A stretch of DNA of 64,000 nt from assembly GCA_040902845.1 (NCBI GenBank), contig JBBDWM010000019.1:55749-119748 (forward strand), written 5' to 3'. The stretch is from JALYNX01 sp040902845. GTDB lineage: Bacteria; Actinomycetota; Acidimicrobiia; Spongiisociales; ZC4RG35. The notes below the pieces were generated by a model. The model searched no databases. It was not told the DNA's origin and worked only from the letters and a program-made list of their open reading frames with translations. The first letter of the stretch is position 1. Every line of letters starts with the position of its first letter. A program made the position numbers and the translations under genes. Positions 48,909 through 57,556 of the stretch are shown here, one piece after another.

Positions 48909-50201
48909 TTGGCAGGGAGGCGACAGTCATGGCTGAGTCGCCTCCCCGGGTGGGCTGGTCGCCTGGCGACGATCGGAGTGCTTCCCGACGATTCTGAGGA
49001 CGACAGGCTTCGCAAGGCCTCTTTGACACTGTTGGTCGCACTCATCGTCGCCCTGTCCGTGGTTTGGGTGACGACCTATGCGGTTCTCGAGTTGTATCTC
49101 TCGGCGGCGATCCCCCTTGCCTATCAGGTGGTTTCCATCCTCAGCCTGATCGCCCTGGCTCGGACCAAGAACTTCCCGTTCTTTCGCACCAGTCAGCTTG
49201 TGATCATGCTGGCCCTCCCTGCCTTACTGCATTGGAGTCTTGGGGGGTTCGCCGCTTCGAGCGGGGTGCTGCTCTGGTCGCTGGTCCCGGCCTTGGGGGC
49301 CTTGGTGTTGGTAGACCGGCCGATCGTCTGGTTTGGCGCTTATCTGGCGTCGGTCGTGATGTTGGGGGTGACAGAGCCGTTTCTGACTCCGGCCTCGATC
49401 CCGGTTGCGGTGAATGTGGTCTTCTTCGTGCTCAACATCGCAGCCGTGTCTGGGACGGTTTACTTCCTGCTCCGCTACTTCATGCGGGGATTCGCCCTCG
49501 AACGAGAGAAGTCGGATCGGCTGTTGTTGAACGTGCTCCCCCCGACGATTGCCCGCCGGCTCAAGGCGGGCGAGGAGCCGATCGCCGATCGCTTCGAGGA
49601 CGTCGCGGTTCTGTTCGCCGATGTCGTTGATTTCACCCAGCTTTCGGAGCGATCGGAGCCCGAGGCCGTCGTCGAGCTGCTCGACGGTCTCTTCAGCGAG
49701 TTCGACGCGTTGATCGATAGTTCGGGATTGGAGAAGATCAAGACAATCGGTGACGCCTACATGGCCGTCGCCGGGCTTCCCGAGCCCCGGCCCGATGCTG
49801 CCGAGGCAGCGGCGGAGGTTGCCCTGGAGATGCAAGATCTGGCATCACGGCGGACGACTCTCTCCGATAGCCCGCTGCGTCTGCGGATCGGGATCGATGT
49901 TGGGGCGGTGGTAGCTGGGGTGATCGGGAAGCAAAAGTTCATCTATGACCTGTGGGGGGACGTGGTCAACACCGCCAGCAGGATGGAATCGCATGGCGTC
50001 CCGGGGAGGATCCAGGTGACGCCCCAGGTCTTCGAGCGCCTCCGCGATCGCTTTGTCTTCGAGGCCCGTGAGCCGATCGAGGTCAAGGGCAAAGGTGAGA
50101 TGCGGCCCTATCTCCTGGTGGGGAGACGTACGGATATGGATGTCGTGGTTGAATCGTCCCTCTCGTTCTCGGGCGAGAACGGGGCTGGAACGGAGGTGTG
50201 A
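48909..50201 (+). CDS. Membrane-bound class III adenylyl cyclase
   Basis: A 430-residue protein with six membrane helices (about 38-185) and a C-terminal class III cyclase catalytic domain (about 225-400). Metal ligands are in FADVVDFT and the adenine-selecting Lys is in LEKIKTIGDAYMAVAG. The Asp and the transition-state Asn/Arg are in WGDVVNTASRMES. All key residues for cAMP synthesis are present. The TTG at 48909 lacks a good ribosome site; the frame extends upstream to a GTC 6 bp after AGGAGAA, hinting that the true start may be there if that codon was once GTG. Followed by a methyltransferase (1-bp overlap). Confidence 0.9.
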   Translation: MAGRRQSWLSRLPGWAGRLATIGVLPDDSEDDRLRKASLTLLVALIVALSVVWVTTYAVLELYLSAAIPLAYQVVSILSLIALARTKNFPFFRTSQLVIMLALPALLHWSLGGFAASSGVLLWSLVPALGALVLVDRPIVWFGAYLASVVMLGVTEPFLTPASIPVAVNVVFFVLNIAAVSGTVYFLLRYFMRGFALEREKSDRLLLNVLPPTIARRLKAGEEPIADRFEDVAVLFADVVDFTQLSERSEPEAVVELLDGLFSEFDALIDSSGLEKIKTIGDAYMAVAGLPEPRPDAAEAAAEVALEMQDLASRRTTLSDSPLRLRIGIDVGAVVAGVIGKQKFIYDLWGDVVNTASRMESHGVPGRIQVTPQVFERLRDRFVFEAREPIEVKGKGEMRPYLLVGRRTDMDVVVESSLSFSGENGAGTEV

Positions 50202-50812
50202 TGGTCGGCTCACGGGCCTATGACTTCATGTACCGGTGGTGGGCGCCCTGGGACGGAGTGGGGGTCCGCGAGGATCTGGCCAACATCGTCGACCGGGGTG
50301 TGATCTCCCCGGCGACCCACCCCCGCACTGTCGACCTCGGATGCGGCAGTGGTGCCAACGTCGTCTATCTGGCCGGTCTCGGTTTCGACTCCTACGGGGT
50401 GGACTTCTCCCCGGTTGCACTCGACAAGGCCCGGGCCCGGGCGGTGGAGGCTGGCGTGGATGCCAGCTTCGTCGTCGGGGATCTGACCGCTGATTCCATC
50501 CCCGGGCTGGAGGGGAGCTTCGACTTCCTCATGGATTTCGGCACCCTCGACGATCTGAAAGGAGAGGCTCGGGATCTCATGGTCGCCACCATCGATCGGC
50601 TGTCCCGCCCCGGGTCGATCTTCCTCGAGTGGTGTTTCTACGGGGCGAGCGAAGACCTGCCCCGGATCAGCTTCAGCGGCCCGTCCCGACTCAGTTCCAG
50701 CATCGAACCGGGGGAGTTGGAGGAGCGGTTCGGTGAACGCTGGGACATCGAGCCGTTGAGCTCTGAGCCCCAACGGTTTTTCGCCTGCTTCCTGCTCCGC
50801 AAGCGCCAATAG
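50201..50812 (+). CDS. Class I SAM-dependent methyltransferase
   Basis: A 203-residue methyltransferase with motif I VDLGCGSGANVVYLA, motif II YGVDFSPVALDKARARA and motif IV FDFLMDFGTLDDLKG. ATG 50201 overlaps the cyclase stop (TGATG) with GGAGG upstream; a GTG one codon earlier is also in frame. Substrate unknown; similar to thiopurine/tellurite-type small-molecule methyltransferases. Confidence 0.87.
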   Translation: MVGSRAYDFMYRWWAPWDGVGVREDLANIVDRGVISPATHPRTVDLGCGSGANVVYLAGLGFDSYGVDFSPVALDKARARAVEAGVDASFVVGDLTADSIPGLEGSFDFLMDFGTLDDLKGEARDLMVATIDRLSRPGSIFLEWCFYGASEDLPRISFSGPSRLSSSIEPGELEERFGERWDIEPLSSEPQRFFACFLLRKRQ

Positions 50813-50907
50813 GTCAAGAAGCGTCAAGTCGGCGACCCCGGTGCCGATCAATTCATGGGGGAGCTCCCATCGTCCTCTCTGGAGGGCGGGTCTGGAGATT
50901 GACTGCC

Positions 50908-53160
50908 GTGAATCGGTATCACAGGGCCCTCGTCCCGGTACTGGCCACTTTCTTGTTGACGGTGGCATGCGCCTCGGAGGCCACACCCGACCCGGGTGTC
51001 GTTTCGACCGCCCCCGACTCCACCCTCGAGTCGCCTCCGACCACCCTGGGTCTCTCCACCGCTGAGGTGGTCCTTCCCGAGGAAGGCTCGCTGATCGAGA
51101 CCGTGGAGTGGGGGGTGGTCCCGGCCAACCTGGTCGATGTCTTGCTGGTCGACGGTTCCGGAGCGGATCAGGCCGAGGAGGTGGCAGAGGCCATCGGCGG
51201 GGAGATAGTCGGTTCGATCGAGCTGATTGCCTTCTACCAGATCAAGATCGAGGGGACGACGGAAGCCGACCTGACCGCGGCGCTCTCCCTCGCCGAGGGA
51301 CAACCCAGCGTGGAGATGGCAACGCCCGAGCTTCCAATGGTTGCTGGGGGAGAGGCTTCCTGCGTCGCCCAAGGAGCTCTCGAGAACTCGTGGTTCGCGG
51401 ACGCTGCCCAGCCGGCCAACTCCAAGCCCTACCAGGCGGTCGGCTTGGAACAGGCATGGGCTGCTGCCCAGGCCTCGGGGGTGACCCTCACCCCGACGAG
51501 GGTTGGGGTGATCGATACTGGCCTCTACACCGGCTCCAGCGAGCTGGCGGGCACGGTTCGGATCACCGGTACCAGTGCTGCTGACACCACCAACCAGCCC
51601 GCCAGCGATGCCAACGGGGCGCTGACGTTCGGTGGGCTAAACCATGGAACTGGTGTGGCCCACGTGATCGGAGCCGATCCGTCAAATGGAGGAATGGTGG
51701 GCGTGGCCTCGGTGCTCGGATCGAACCTGGAGATCTCAGTCACCGACGTGTTCACGGGGCCTCATCTCGTCGCGGCCACCCCCAAACCCGATGATCTCAC
51801 CCAAGTCGACTACGGCGCCAGCGGGGCCTGGAGCAGTTCGATTCTGGCGGCCATGCTCAACCAGGTGAAGCAGGGGAGCACGGTGATCAACCTTTCCTTG
51901 GGGGCGTCCACGGAGGGGGCTGACAACCGACCCATGGCCGCAGCAACTCGCCGGATGCTGGAGGCCATCCACAAGAGTCATCCTCGGGTGGTCTTCGTCG
52001 CGGCGGCGGGGAACCATGCTGTCGGGCTCGACGGTTCGAACCAATACCCGGGCGGGGCGCCGCTTCCCAACCTGATCACCGTGGGGGCGGTGGACTCGGA
52101 TGGCAGTTCGGCGACTTTTACCAATTTCGCGCTCCCTGGCGGAGAGGTGACCATCGCTGCCCCAGGTGTCCAGGTTCCAATGGGGATCGGAGCAGATGGC
52201 AAGCCGTACCACTCCGATGGCACCTCATTCTCGGCGCCGATGGTCGCCGGAGCGGTGGCGATGCTCCAGTCGCTCGACCCCGGCCTGACCGCCACCCAGA
52301 TCAAGGACATCCTCAAGGCAACGGCGGCAACCGAAGTCAAAGAGGGTGACAAGACGACCACGATCGCGGCCAATCTCGGCGGCGGGATTCTGCGAGTGGA
52401 CAAGGCCGTGCTTCAGGTGATCAACGAGATACGGGCCAAGGGTGCCAATCCGAAGCCACCCCTGGATTGGGACACGATCGAGGCTCTGGCCGGTATCACC
52501 GCCACCGCCGAGGGCACCGAGAATGACAGTCACACCGTCACCGCGGCAGTCGGAGCGGTCAGCGAGGGCGGGACCAGCCTGGTGGTGACTCTTCTCTCCG
52601 ACGGTTCGATCTCCGGGAATGCCACTCAGACCCTCACCGCCGCCGGGTCGGCAACCTGGACGGTGGATCTCAACGGCGGTTTCGGCGATCTCTCGGTGCA
52701 ACGAACAGACAGCGGTGTCGGCTGCATTCTGAGCGTCAAGCTGCCTCAGGTCGATGGGCTCTGGGTTGGGAGCATGGTGGTCACCTCGGTCGAGGTAACC
52801 GGCGACGAGGTCCAGTTCGAGAATCCCGATGGAACGGTCACCGTCATGACCAAAGAGGAATGCGAAGCCGCGCTCAGCGCCAACCAGGATCCGATTCCCA
52901 TCGAATACACCTTTGCCACAACCTCCCCGGGTGTGGGGACCGTGAGCGGGACGACCGACCAGTCGGGGGGCTCTCCTACAGGATCGTGGTTGCTGGTGGG
53001 CCAGACGATCAGCTTCGAGATGGCAGCGCCCGATCAACCGATGGCAGTCACCTACGAGGGGACGGTCGGTGAGGGAGTCATCGAAGGGACCTGGGAGACG
53101 TCCAACGAGGACATGGTGTTGAAGGGGACCTTCAGCATGGTCCCCGGCGCCCCCAAATGA
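50908..53160 (+). CDS. Subtilisin-family serine protease lipoprotein
   Basis: A 750-residue exported S8 protease. Lipoprotein signal ends at LLTVAC. A prodomain-like region (about 65-145) precedes the catalytic domain with Asp203 (GVIDTGLY), His246 (NHGTGVAHV), Asn369 (AAAGN) and Ser440 (GTSFSAPMVAGAVA). The C-terminal 230 residues are beta-rich. GTG 50908, 10 bp after GGAG, is preferred over TTG 50899. One base separates its stop from an Lgt-like gene, the enzyme class that would lipidate it. Confidence 0.92.
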   Translation: MNRYHRALVPVLATFLLTVACASEATPDPGVVSTAPDSTLESPPTTLGLSTAEVVLPEEGSLIETVEWGVVPANLVDVLLVDGSGADQAEEVAEAIGGEIVGSIELIAFYQIKIEGTTEADLTAALSLAEGQPSVEMATPELPMVAGGEASCVAQGALENSWFADAAQPANSKPYQAVGLEQAWAAAQASGVTLTPTRVGVIDTGLYTGSSELAGTVRITGTSAADTTNQPASDANGALTFGGLNHGTGVAHVIGADPSNGGMVGVASVLGSNLEISVTDVFTGPHLVAATPKPDDLTQVDYGASGAWSSSILAAMLNQVKQGSTVINLSLGASTEGADNRPMAAATRRMLEAIHKSHPRVVFVAAAGNHAVGLDGSNQYPGGAPLPNLITVGAVDSDGSSATFTNFALPGGEVTIAAPGVQVPMGIGADGKPYHSDGTSFSAPMVAGAVAMLQSLDPGLTATQIKDILKATAATEVKEGDKTTTIAANLGGGILRVDKAVLQVINEIRAKGANPKPPLDWDTIEALAGITATAEGTENDSHTVTAAVGAVSEGGTSLVVTLLSDGSISGNATQTLTAAGSATWTVDLNGGFGDLSVQRTDSGVGCILSVKLPQVDGLWVGSMVVTSVEVTGDEVQFENPDGTVTVMTKEECEAALSANQDPIPIEYTFATTSPGVGTVSGTTDQSGGSPTGSWLLVGQTISFEMAAPDQPMAVTYEGTVGEGVIEGTWETSNEDMVLKGTFSMVPGAPK

Positions 53161-53161
53161 G

Positions 53162-53983
53162 ATGAACCCGATCATCGAGATCTCGGTTGGAGGATTGGAC
53201 CTCGTCATCAGCGCCTATCGGCTGCTGCTGCTTGTGGCTCTGGTGGCCACCGTGGCGGTGGGTCTGATCATGGCCTCGAGGGTCGGGATCTCGAGACGGG
53301 CCCTGGGTTGGGTCATGGCCGGGTCAGCAGCGGGTGCTCTTGTCGGAGCCCGGACCCTGGCGGTGCTGGGTACACGCTCGCCCGACGATGAGCTCTGGTC
53401 ACGTCTCTTCCGGCTCTCGGCAGTCGACTTCGCGCTGTACGGGGGTCTGATCGGGGGCGGTTTGGTGGGGTGGGCCCTGTGTCGGGTGGTCGAGTTAAGA
53501 CCGTTGCGAGCGGCCGACGCCCTCGCCCCTGCCCTCGGCGCCGGCATCGTTTTCATGAGGGTGGGGTGTCTCCTCAGCGGATGTTGCTTTGGGAACCCGA
53601 CTCCTCTCCCCTGGGGGATCACCTATCCCACCGGCAGCACCCCACACCTTCACCAGATCTATTCCGGAGACTCGATCTTCACCTCGTTGTCGGGGCCGTC
53701 GGCGGTGCATCCATTCCCGGTCTACGACCTGGTGGCGGCTTTGACCGGCGCGCTAGTGGCCGTTCTGGTGATCCGGCGTGGCTGGCGTGAAGGGTCCGGA
53801 ATGGCCGTCTTTGTCCTCTGGTACAGCACCTGGCGGCTGGTGTCGTTGCCGTTGCGAGCCGACACCGGAGCCTCGCTACTGCCAGGATGGTTCTGGCCGA
53901 CGTTGTTCCTGGCCGCAGCAGTCGCTGCCGGGTCCTGGCTGTCTTCAGGCCGGAGAATGATCGCGCTGGCTCCGGCAACTTGA
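53162..53983 (+). CDS. Lgt-like prolipoprotein diacylglyceryl transferase
   Basis: A 273-residue polytopic protein with the Lgt pattern: SAYRLLLLVALVATVAVGLI, GGLIGGGLVGWALC, FMRVGCLLSGCCFGNPTPLP and VHPFPVYDLVAAL (the HPxQLYE-type element). Lgt transfers a diacylglyceryl group from phosphatidylglycerol to the lipobox cysteine. The sequence is divergent from housekeeping Lgt (for example CCxG in place of the usual R-GNFxN region), so it may be a specialised paralog. ATG 53162 is 2 bp after the subtilase stop. Confidence 0.85.
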   Translation: MNPIIEISVGGLDLVISAYRLLLLVALVATVAVGLIMASRVGISRRALGWVMAGSAAGALVGARTLAVLGTRSPDDELWSRLFRLSAVDFALYGGLIGGGLVGWALCRVVELRPLRAADALAPALGAGIVFMRVGCLLSGCCFGNPTPLPWGITYPTGSTPHLHQIYSGDSIFTSLSGPSAVHPFPVYDLVAALTGALVAVLVIRRGWREGSGMAVFVLWYSTWRLVSLPLRADTGASLLPGWFWPTLFLAAAVAAGSWLSSGRRMIALAPAT

Positions 53984-53999
53984 GCATTTCTCCCCCCAT

Positions 54000-54055
54000 T
54001 TCTCCCCCCAGTGAACGGAGTGAGCGTGGGGAAGTGCCGTCGAAGCCGGGGAGAT
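54000..54055. repeat. REP-like hairpin element
   Basis: TTTCTCCCCCCAGTGAACGG followed by AGTGAGCGTGGGGAAGTGCC, with CTCCCC pairing to GGGGA. The loop GAACGGAGTGAGCG parallels GAACGAAGTGACG in the 31462-31493 element, so the two belong to one dispersed hairpin family. Lies downstream of the Lgt-like gene, possibly a terminator. Confidence 0.5.
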
Positions 54056-54108
54056 GGGCATGCCAGGTCGTAGTGTGAAGACCGGACTCGACCCGAAATG
54101 GAGCCCGT

Positions 54109-54693
54109 ATGAGTCACCCCGGCCTGCTGATCATAAGTCTCGCCCTGGTCACGGCGTGCGGTGGTGCCGACGCAACTGAGACCACGACCTCGACCACGCC
54201 ACCGACGACCACGACCACCGCGCCCACCACCAGCACCCAGCCCTCGACCACCACCACAACCGAGACGCCCACAACCACGGCCACCGATACCAACGACCTC
54301 GCAGATGGCTCTGGATGCCAACCGGGAGACGGTCCTCTGCCCGATGGGGTGTGGTTCGGCATTGTGACATCGAGGAGTGAGGATTCGCTCGAGTTCGACC
54401 TCGCCTGCTGGTTCAGCGGTGACGCCGCCATCCAGGCCTCGGCCGAGGACGGCGAGGAGTCACCCCCACCCAACGACTATTACGTCCGCAATTCGAACCC
54501 CGAGACCCGGGTGGTCCCGTTGGGCGAAAATCTGGAGGTGGTCTTCTACCCGGACGGCGATCCGAACAATGTGGACAATATCGACTATGACGACTGGGCC
54601 GGCCTCGTCGAGGTGCGTGGCTACGTACTGGGTGTCTGGCTCAAGGTCGAGGACGCGGCCATCACCGAGATCCAAGAGCAGTGGGTGCCCTAA
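54109..54693 (+). CDS. Lipoprotein with Thr-rich linker
   Basis: A 194-residue lipoprotein (lipobox ALVTAC) followed by a 45-residue Thr/Pro linker and a domain with DGVWFGIVTSRSEDSLEFDL, PNDYYVRNSNPETRVVPLGE and a C-terminus ending AITEIQEQWVP. This family recurs in actinobacteria without known function. The C-terminal 35 residues are paralogous to the fragment at 42731-43039. It immediately precedes a toxin-antitoxin pair. Confidence 0.8.
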   Translation: MSHPGLLIISLALVTACGGADATETTTSTTPPTTTTTAPTTSTQPSTTTTTETPTTTATDTNDLADGSGCQPGDGPLPDGVWFGIVTSRSEDSLEFDLACWFSGDAAIQASAEDGEESPPPNDYYVRNSNPETRVVPLGENLEVVFYPDGDPNNVDNIDYDDWAGLVEVRGYVLGVWLKVEDAAITEIQEQWVP

Positions 54694-54710
54694 GCTAAGT
54701 AGTAAGAATG

Positions 54711-54726
54711 TAGTAGTATTCTACTA
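54711..54726. promoter_or_regulatory. Operator of the HTH-PIN operon
   Basis: TAGTAG-TATT-CTACTA is a perfect 6-bp inverted repeat ending on the first base of the antitoxin ATG, in a short AT-rich island (54690-54730) with a further GTAGTA copy upstream. It is a probable autoregulatory site and resembles the TAGTCA site of the VapBC operon in position. Confidence 0.6.
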
Positions 54727-54974
54727 TGTCCATGATGACCGTGCCTGAGGCTGCTCGGCTTGTCGGCCGGAATCCCGAGACTGTGCGTCGCTGGATTCGA
54801 TCAGGACGGATCCGTTCGGAGAAGGTGGGGACCCAGCACCTGGTGCGCGTAGAGGACCTGGCCCTGCTTGTTCCGGCAAAGCCTCTCGATCTGCCTGCGC
54901 ATTGGCGCGTCAGAGATGGAGCACCAATGCCCCACTGGGAGCAGTTGGTTCGCGACGGACGAGACTCGCACTGA
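54726..54974 (+). CDS. Excisionase/MerR-like HTH antitoxin
   Basis: An 82-residue protein. The N-terminal HTH_17-type domain reads MTVPEAARLVGRNPETVRRW, IRSGRIRSEKVGTQHLVRV, and a C-terminal tail is suited to toxin binding. It precedes a PIN toxin by 6 bp. HTH_17 antitoxins paired with PIN toxins are known in actinobacteria. Confidence 0.85.
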   Translation: MSMMTVPEAARLVGRNPETVRRWIRSGRIRSEKVGTQHLVRVEDLALLVPAKPLDLPAHWRVRDGAPMPHWEQLVRDGRDSH

Positions 54975-54980
54975 GTCCTG

Positions 54981-55376
54981 GTGCAACTTGTCCTCGACTC
55001 TTCGGCGGCTCTCCGGGCGAGCATGTCCACCATGGCGAGCGTCGAGCTGTCCGCACATGACCTGATCGGGCCGCCTTTGCTCTGGTCCGAGGTCTATTCG
55101 GCCGTCCACGAAGCCGTGTGGCGACGTGAGCTGGATGAACCTGGCGCGATGCGGGTGATGGACGGTTTCGTGGGGCTCGGTGTGCGTCGCCGCTCTCCGG
55201 CGCGTCTTCACTCCGAGGCATATGCGATCGCCAATGAACTGGGATGGGCCAAGACCTACGACGCCGAGTTCTTAGCCCTTGCTCGGCTTGAAGGCGGCAG
55301 GGTGCTCACCACCGATGCCCGTTTGCGTCGCGGTGCGGATCGCACCGGTTTGGTCATGGACCCCAGCGAGCTCTGA
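54981..55376 (+). CDS. PIN-domain toxin
   Basis: A 131-residue PIN ribonuclease: Asp6 (LVLDSSAALRA), Glu in WSEVYSAVHEAV, Asp in KTYDAEFLALA and Asp in VLTTDARLRRG. GTG 54981. Forms a toxin-antitoxin pair with the preceding HTH protein. VapC-like RNA cleavage is the expected activity. Confidence 0.88.
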   Translation: MQLVLDSSAALRASMSTMASVELSAHDLIGPPLLWSEVYSAVHEAVWRRELDEPGAMRVMDGFVGLGVRRRSPARLHSEAYAIANELGWAKTYDAEFLALARLEGGRVLTTDARLRRGADRTGLVMDPSEL

Positions 55377-55533
55377 GCGAAATCGAGAGGGGCTGACCGG
55401 CTCGCGTCAAAACGGGACCTGTCGGCCGGGAAACGAACGGTGAGCCCAACCCGCTACTTCGACTCGAAATCGTCGGGAACCTATACGGCCCTCGCGTGCA
55501 TCCCAATGGGGACAACCAACCCGAGGAGAGACG

Positions 55534-57546
55534 ATGCGCAGCCGGATTCCCCGAATCGTGAGCCTTTTGACGGTCCTGGTTCTCGTCGGGACGGCGTGCA
55601 ATGCCGACCCCTCACCGTTTCTCGAGACCTCCAGAACGACACAGCCCCAGGATCGGCCGGTTGACGACAACCGCCCCGAGGTTCTCCTCACCTCCCATGC
55701 CCTGGTCCCGTTCGACGCCTGCGACGTCTTTCTCGACTATGTCATCTCACACGCCGTCGAGTTGGTTGGTCCGTATGGACTCAGCGATCCCTTGTACGAC
55801 GCGTGGTTTGGCGGGGGCCCGGGAATGGACGGTGCCGCCCGTCTCGGCGAGGAGACGGTTCCGACCGCTGGACCGGACCTCGACTACTCCGGCACCAACG
55901 TCCAGGTGCTCGGCGTCGACGAGCCGGACATGGTGAAGACTGACGGGAGGCGAATCGTCGTGCTCTCTGAAGGCACTCTGATCGTTACCGACGTCACCGG
56001 TCACCAGCCCGAGGTGATCGGTCGGTTGCAGATCTCTGACCTCTCGGTCCAAAGCCTCTTCCTCTCCGGTGACACCGTGCTCTTGTTCGGCTCCGCCTGG
56101 ATGCCCATCGTCCCTCTCATGGAGGGCGACGCCAGGATTGCCCCCTATCCGGGGTCACCGACGGTGCAACTGATCGAGGTCGACATCAGCCACGAACCTG
56201 AGGTCGTCCGTACGATGAGTATCGATGGTCGCTTCATCTCCGCCCGCATGGTCGGCGACACCGTTCGCCTCATCCTCAGTTCGGGCCCGGTGGGGTTCGA
56301 GTGGAGCTACCCGTCCGGCTCCGGGCTCCAGGCCGAGCGCAAGGCCCTGAACGAGAACCGCGTAATCATCGAGGGCTCCGGTGCCGAGAACTGGATTCCC
56401 TACTACGTCGTCACCGATGGCGACGGCAGGGTGACCGGCGAAGGGTCCCTCTTCGATTGTGACCGGGCCACCCACCCCGAAGACTTCTCCGGTCTCGACA
56501 TGCTGTCTGTCGTCACCATTGACGTCGGTGAGGGTCTGGACGTGGTCGACGCCACCGGCACTCTTGCCACTGGCGATACCGTCTATGCATCCAACGACAA
56601 CCTCTATGTGGCCACCCAGAACTGGCAGACCTGGCAGTGGGCCATGACCGGGGTCCCGGAAGACCGACCGGACGAGGTGACCACCGAGATCCACAAGTTC
56701 GACATCAGCGGCAATGACGTCACCAACTACGTGGCCTCGGGTCGAGTCAAGGGCTATCTGCTCAACCAGTTCTCCATGGACGAGCACGACGGGTTGCTGC
56801 GGGTGGCATCGACCACCAGCCCCAACTGGTGGGGGAGTGGCTTCGAATCCGAATCGAAGGTCACCGTCCTCGAGGAGGCCAGTGGTGAGCTGGTCGAGAT
56901 CGGGACGGTGGGCGGGTTTGGGGAGGGTGAGCAGATCTATTCGGTGCGCTTCATCGAGGACGTCGCTTATGTGGTGACATTCCGCCAAACCGACCCTCTC
57001 TACACCATCGACCTCTCGAACCCGCAGATCCCGGAGGTGGTTGGGGAGTTGAAGATCCTCGGCTACTCCGCCTATCTGCACCCGCTCGGGGGCGGCCTGC
57101 TCATGGGCATCGGTCAGGATGCCACCGACACCGGCCAGGTGAAGGGCACCCAGGTTTCGATCTTCGATGTGAGCGAGCCCTCGGATCCGAGCCGGATCGA
57201 CCAGTTCACCCTGAGCGACGGGTCGTCATCCCAGGTGGAGTACGACCATCACGCCTTCCTTTATTGGGAGCCGACCGGACTGGCGATGGTGCCGGTCCAG
57301 CAGTGGTGGTGGGACGGCAGCGATTCGGTGTTCATGGGAGCCGTCGGCCTGGCGGTTGACGAGGATGGGAACCTCGTGGAGATCCGCCGTCTTGCCCACC
57401 CCGGTGGCGACGACATGGGAGGGGACTACCGAGCCCAAATCCTGCGCTCGATCGTGATCGGCGACACCGTCTACACGGTGTCGGCCAAGGGCATCATGAA
57501 GAGCGACCTCGGCTCGCTGGAGGAGGAGAGCTGGCTCGGTTTCTGA
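55534..57546 (+). CDS. Secreted beta-propeller lipoprotein (PF09826-like)
   Basis: A 670-residue exported protein with lipobox VLVGTAC and the layout of the Beta_propel family: TNVQVLGVDEPDMVKTDGRR, repeated blades (LYVATQNWQTWQW, YSVRFIEDVAYVVTFRQTDP, LYTIDLSNPQIPEVVGELKI) and GGGLLMGIGQDA, VEYDHHAFLYW near the C-terminus. Family members occur in archaea and bacteria without known enzymatic role. The strong site GAGGAGAG precedes ATG 55534. Faces a two-component operon convergently. Confidence 0.9.
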   Translation: MRSRIPRIVSLLTVLVLVGTACNADPSPFLETSRTTQPQDRPVDDNRPEVLLTSHALVPFDACDVFLDYVISHAVELVGPYGLSDPLYDAWFGGGPGMDGAARLGEETVPTAGPDLDYSGTNVQVLGVDEPDMVKTDGRRIVVLSEGTLIVTDVTGHQPEVIGRLQISDLSVQSLFLSGDTVLLFGSAWMPIVPLMEGDARIAPYPGSPTVQLIEVDISHEPEVVRTMSIDGRFISARMVGDTVRLILSSGPVGFEWSYPSGSGLQAERKALNENRVIIEGSGAENWIPYYVVTDGDGRVTGEGSLFDCDRATHPEDFSGLDMLSVVTIDVGEGLDVVDATGTLATGDTVYASNDNLYVATQNWQTWQWAMTGVPEDRPDEVTTEIHKFDISGNDVTNYVASGRVKGYLLNQFSMDEHDGLLRVASTTSPNWWGSGFESESKVTVLEEASGELVEIGTVGGFGEGEQIYSVRFIEDVAYVVTFRQTDPLYTIDLSNPQIPEVVGELKILGYSAYLHPLGGGLLMGIGQDATDTGQVKGTQVSIFDVSEPSDPSRIDQFTLSDGSSSQVEYDHHAFLYWEPTGLAMVPVQQWWWDGSDSVFMGAVGLAVDEDGNLVEIRRLAHPGGDDMGGDYRAQILRSIVIGDTVYTVSAKGIMKSDLGSLEEESWLGF

Positions 57547-57556
57547 TAGCCCCGGC

